The translations under genes were made by a program, and so were the position numbers. The notes below the pieces were generated by a model. That model was not told the DNA's origin. It searched no databases and was given only the letters and a program-made list of their open reading frames with translations. DNA of 7,052 bases from Planctomycetota bacterium (GTDB taxonomy: Bacteria; Planctomycetota; Phycisphaerae; SM23-33), in assembly GCA_021160865.1 (NCBI GenBank), contig JAGHBS010000209.1:1-7052 (forward strand), written 5' to 3'. Each line of letters opens with the position of its first letter. Positions within the stretch are counted from its first letter, which is position 1. Below are positions 6,885-7,052 of the stretch, in pieces.

Positions 6885-7052
6885 CGTCAAATCAAATGCT
6901 TTTCTGAATGACGAGAGAAGCAATCTTTCTTATTTGCTAATGGCTGTGGGTGTCCAGAAAGATGGAAAGATAATCCTGTGCAAATTTCCCTTGCCGGCGA
7001 TGTTTTAAAGATTATCTGCAATATCCTACATCCTGATGCGTTTATACTGAAG
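6885..7052. other. Right-end stretch without a supported gene
   Basis: The 168 bases after the last gene hold no ORF with a credible start and ribosome site. CGTCA (6885-6889) and TGACG (6909-6913) form a short inverted repeat just past the stop codon, but no U run follows, so a terminator is not supported. A plus frame after the TGA at 6909-6911 and one minus frame both stay open to the window edge for about 50 codons, and neither has a convincing composition or start. The minus frame could be the tail of a convergent gene from the right. Confidence 0.4.

Noticed and set aside
6885..6913. CGTCA/TGACG inverted repeat after the last gene as a terminator
   Set aside because: The stem is five pairs with a 19-base loop and no U run follows.
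6912..7052. Open frames of about 50 codons on both strands at the right edge
   Set aside because: Neither has a credible start inside the window or recognisable motifs, and both are rich in rare residues such as Cys and His; open frames of this length arise by chance.

Overview
The window looks like chromosomal DNA from a bacterium of moderate base composition, roughly half G+C. My best guess is a planctomycete of the Phycisphaerae type. The guess rests on two things. The first is the gene order long NfeD protease, short NfeD, FloA-type flotillin. The second is a membrane protein at the left edge whose C-terminal part resembles the pseudopilin-like ('NG.P.SL.DL ... vLF.nG') domains that are abundant in planctomycetes. 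No rRNA, tRNA, CRISPR, insertion sequence or phage gene was seen. The taxonomic call is inference, not proof.

Layout. Positions 1-759 (minus) hold the N-terminal 253 codons of a four-helix membrane protein that runs off the left edge. Positions 859-2844 (minus) encode a 661-residue family 20 glycoside hydrolase of the GcnA-like kind, apparently cytoplasmic. The 99 bases between these two genes contain a 12-bp inverted repeat that includes the hydrolase stop codon, and a weak promoter candidate. From about 2843 rightward, four plus-strand genes are tightly packed: a long NfeD (ClpP-class serine protease, membrane segments and OB fold), a short NfeD (membrane segments and OB fold only), floA, and a small basic single-pass membrane protein of unknown function. 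The gaps are 18, 102 and 1 bases. Positions 6885-7052 hold no gene that I can support.

How the genes work together. NfeD and flotillin/stomatin (SPFH) proteins are a conserved prokaryotic operon pair that acts at the membrane. FloA is expected to form membrane-associated oligomers, the NfeD proteins to partner it through membrane segments and OB folds, and the long NfeD to add a periplasmic or extracellular Ser-Lys protease. The fourth gene starts one base after floA, so it is a good candidate for an additional, uncharacterised partner. The glycoside hydrolase and the left-edge membrane protein are transcribed away from this module and have no obvious functional link to it.

The most notable structural point is that the minus-strand hydrolase and the plus-strand NfeD may share overlapping ATG codons in one CATG at 2842-2845, which would leave no intergenic space. 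I did not find a clearly novel defence, mobile or RNA system here. The most worthwhile unknowns are the 6234-6884 protein and the left-edge membrane/pseudopilin-like protein.
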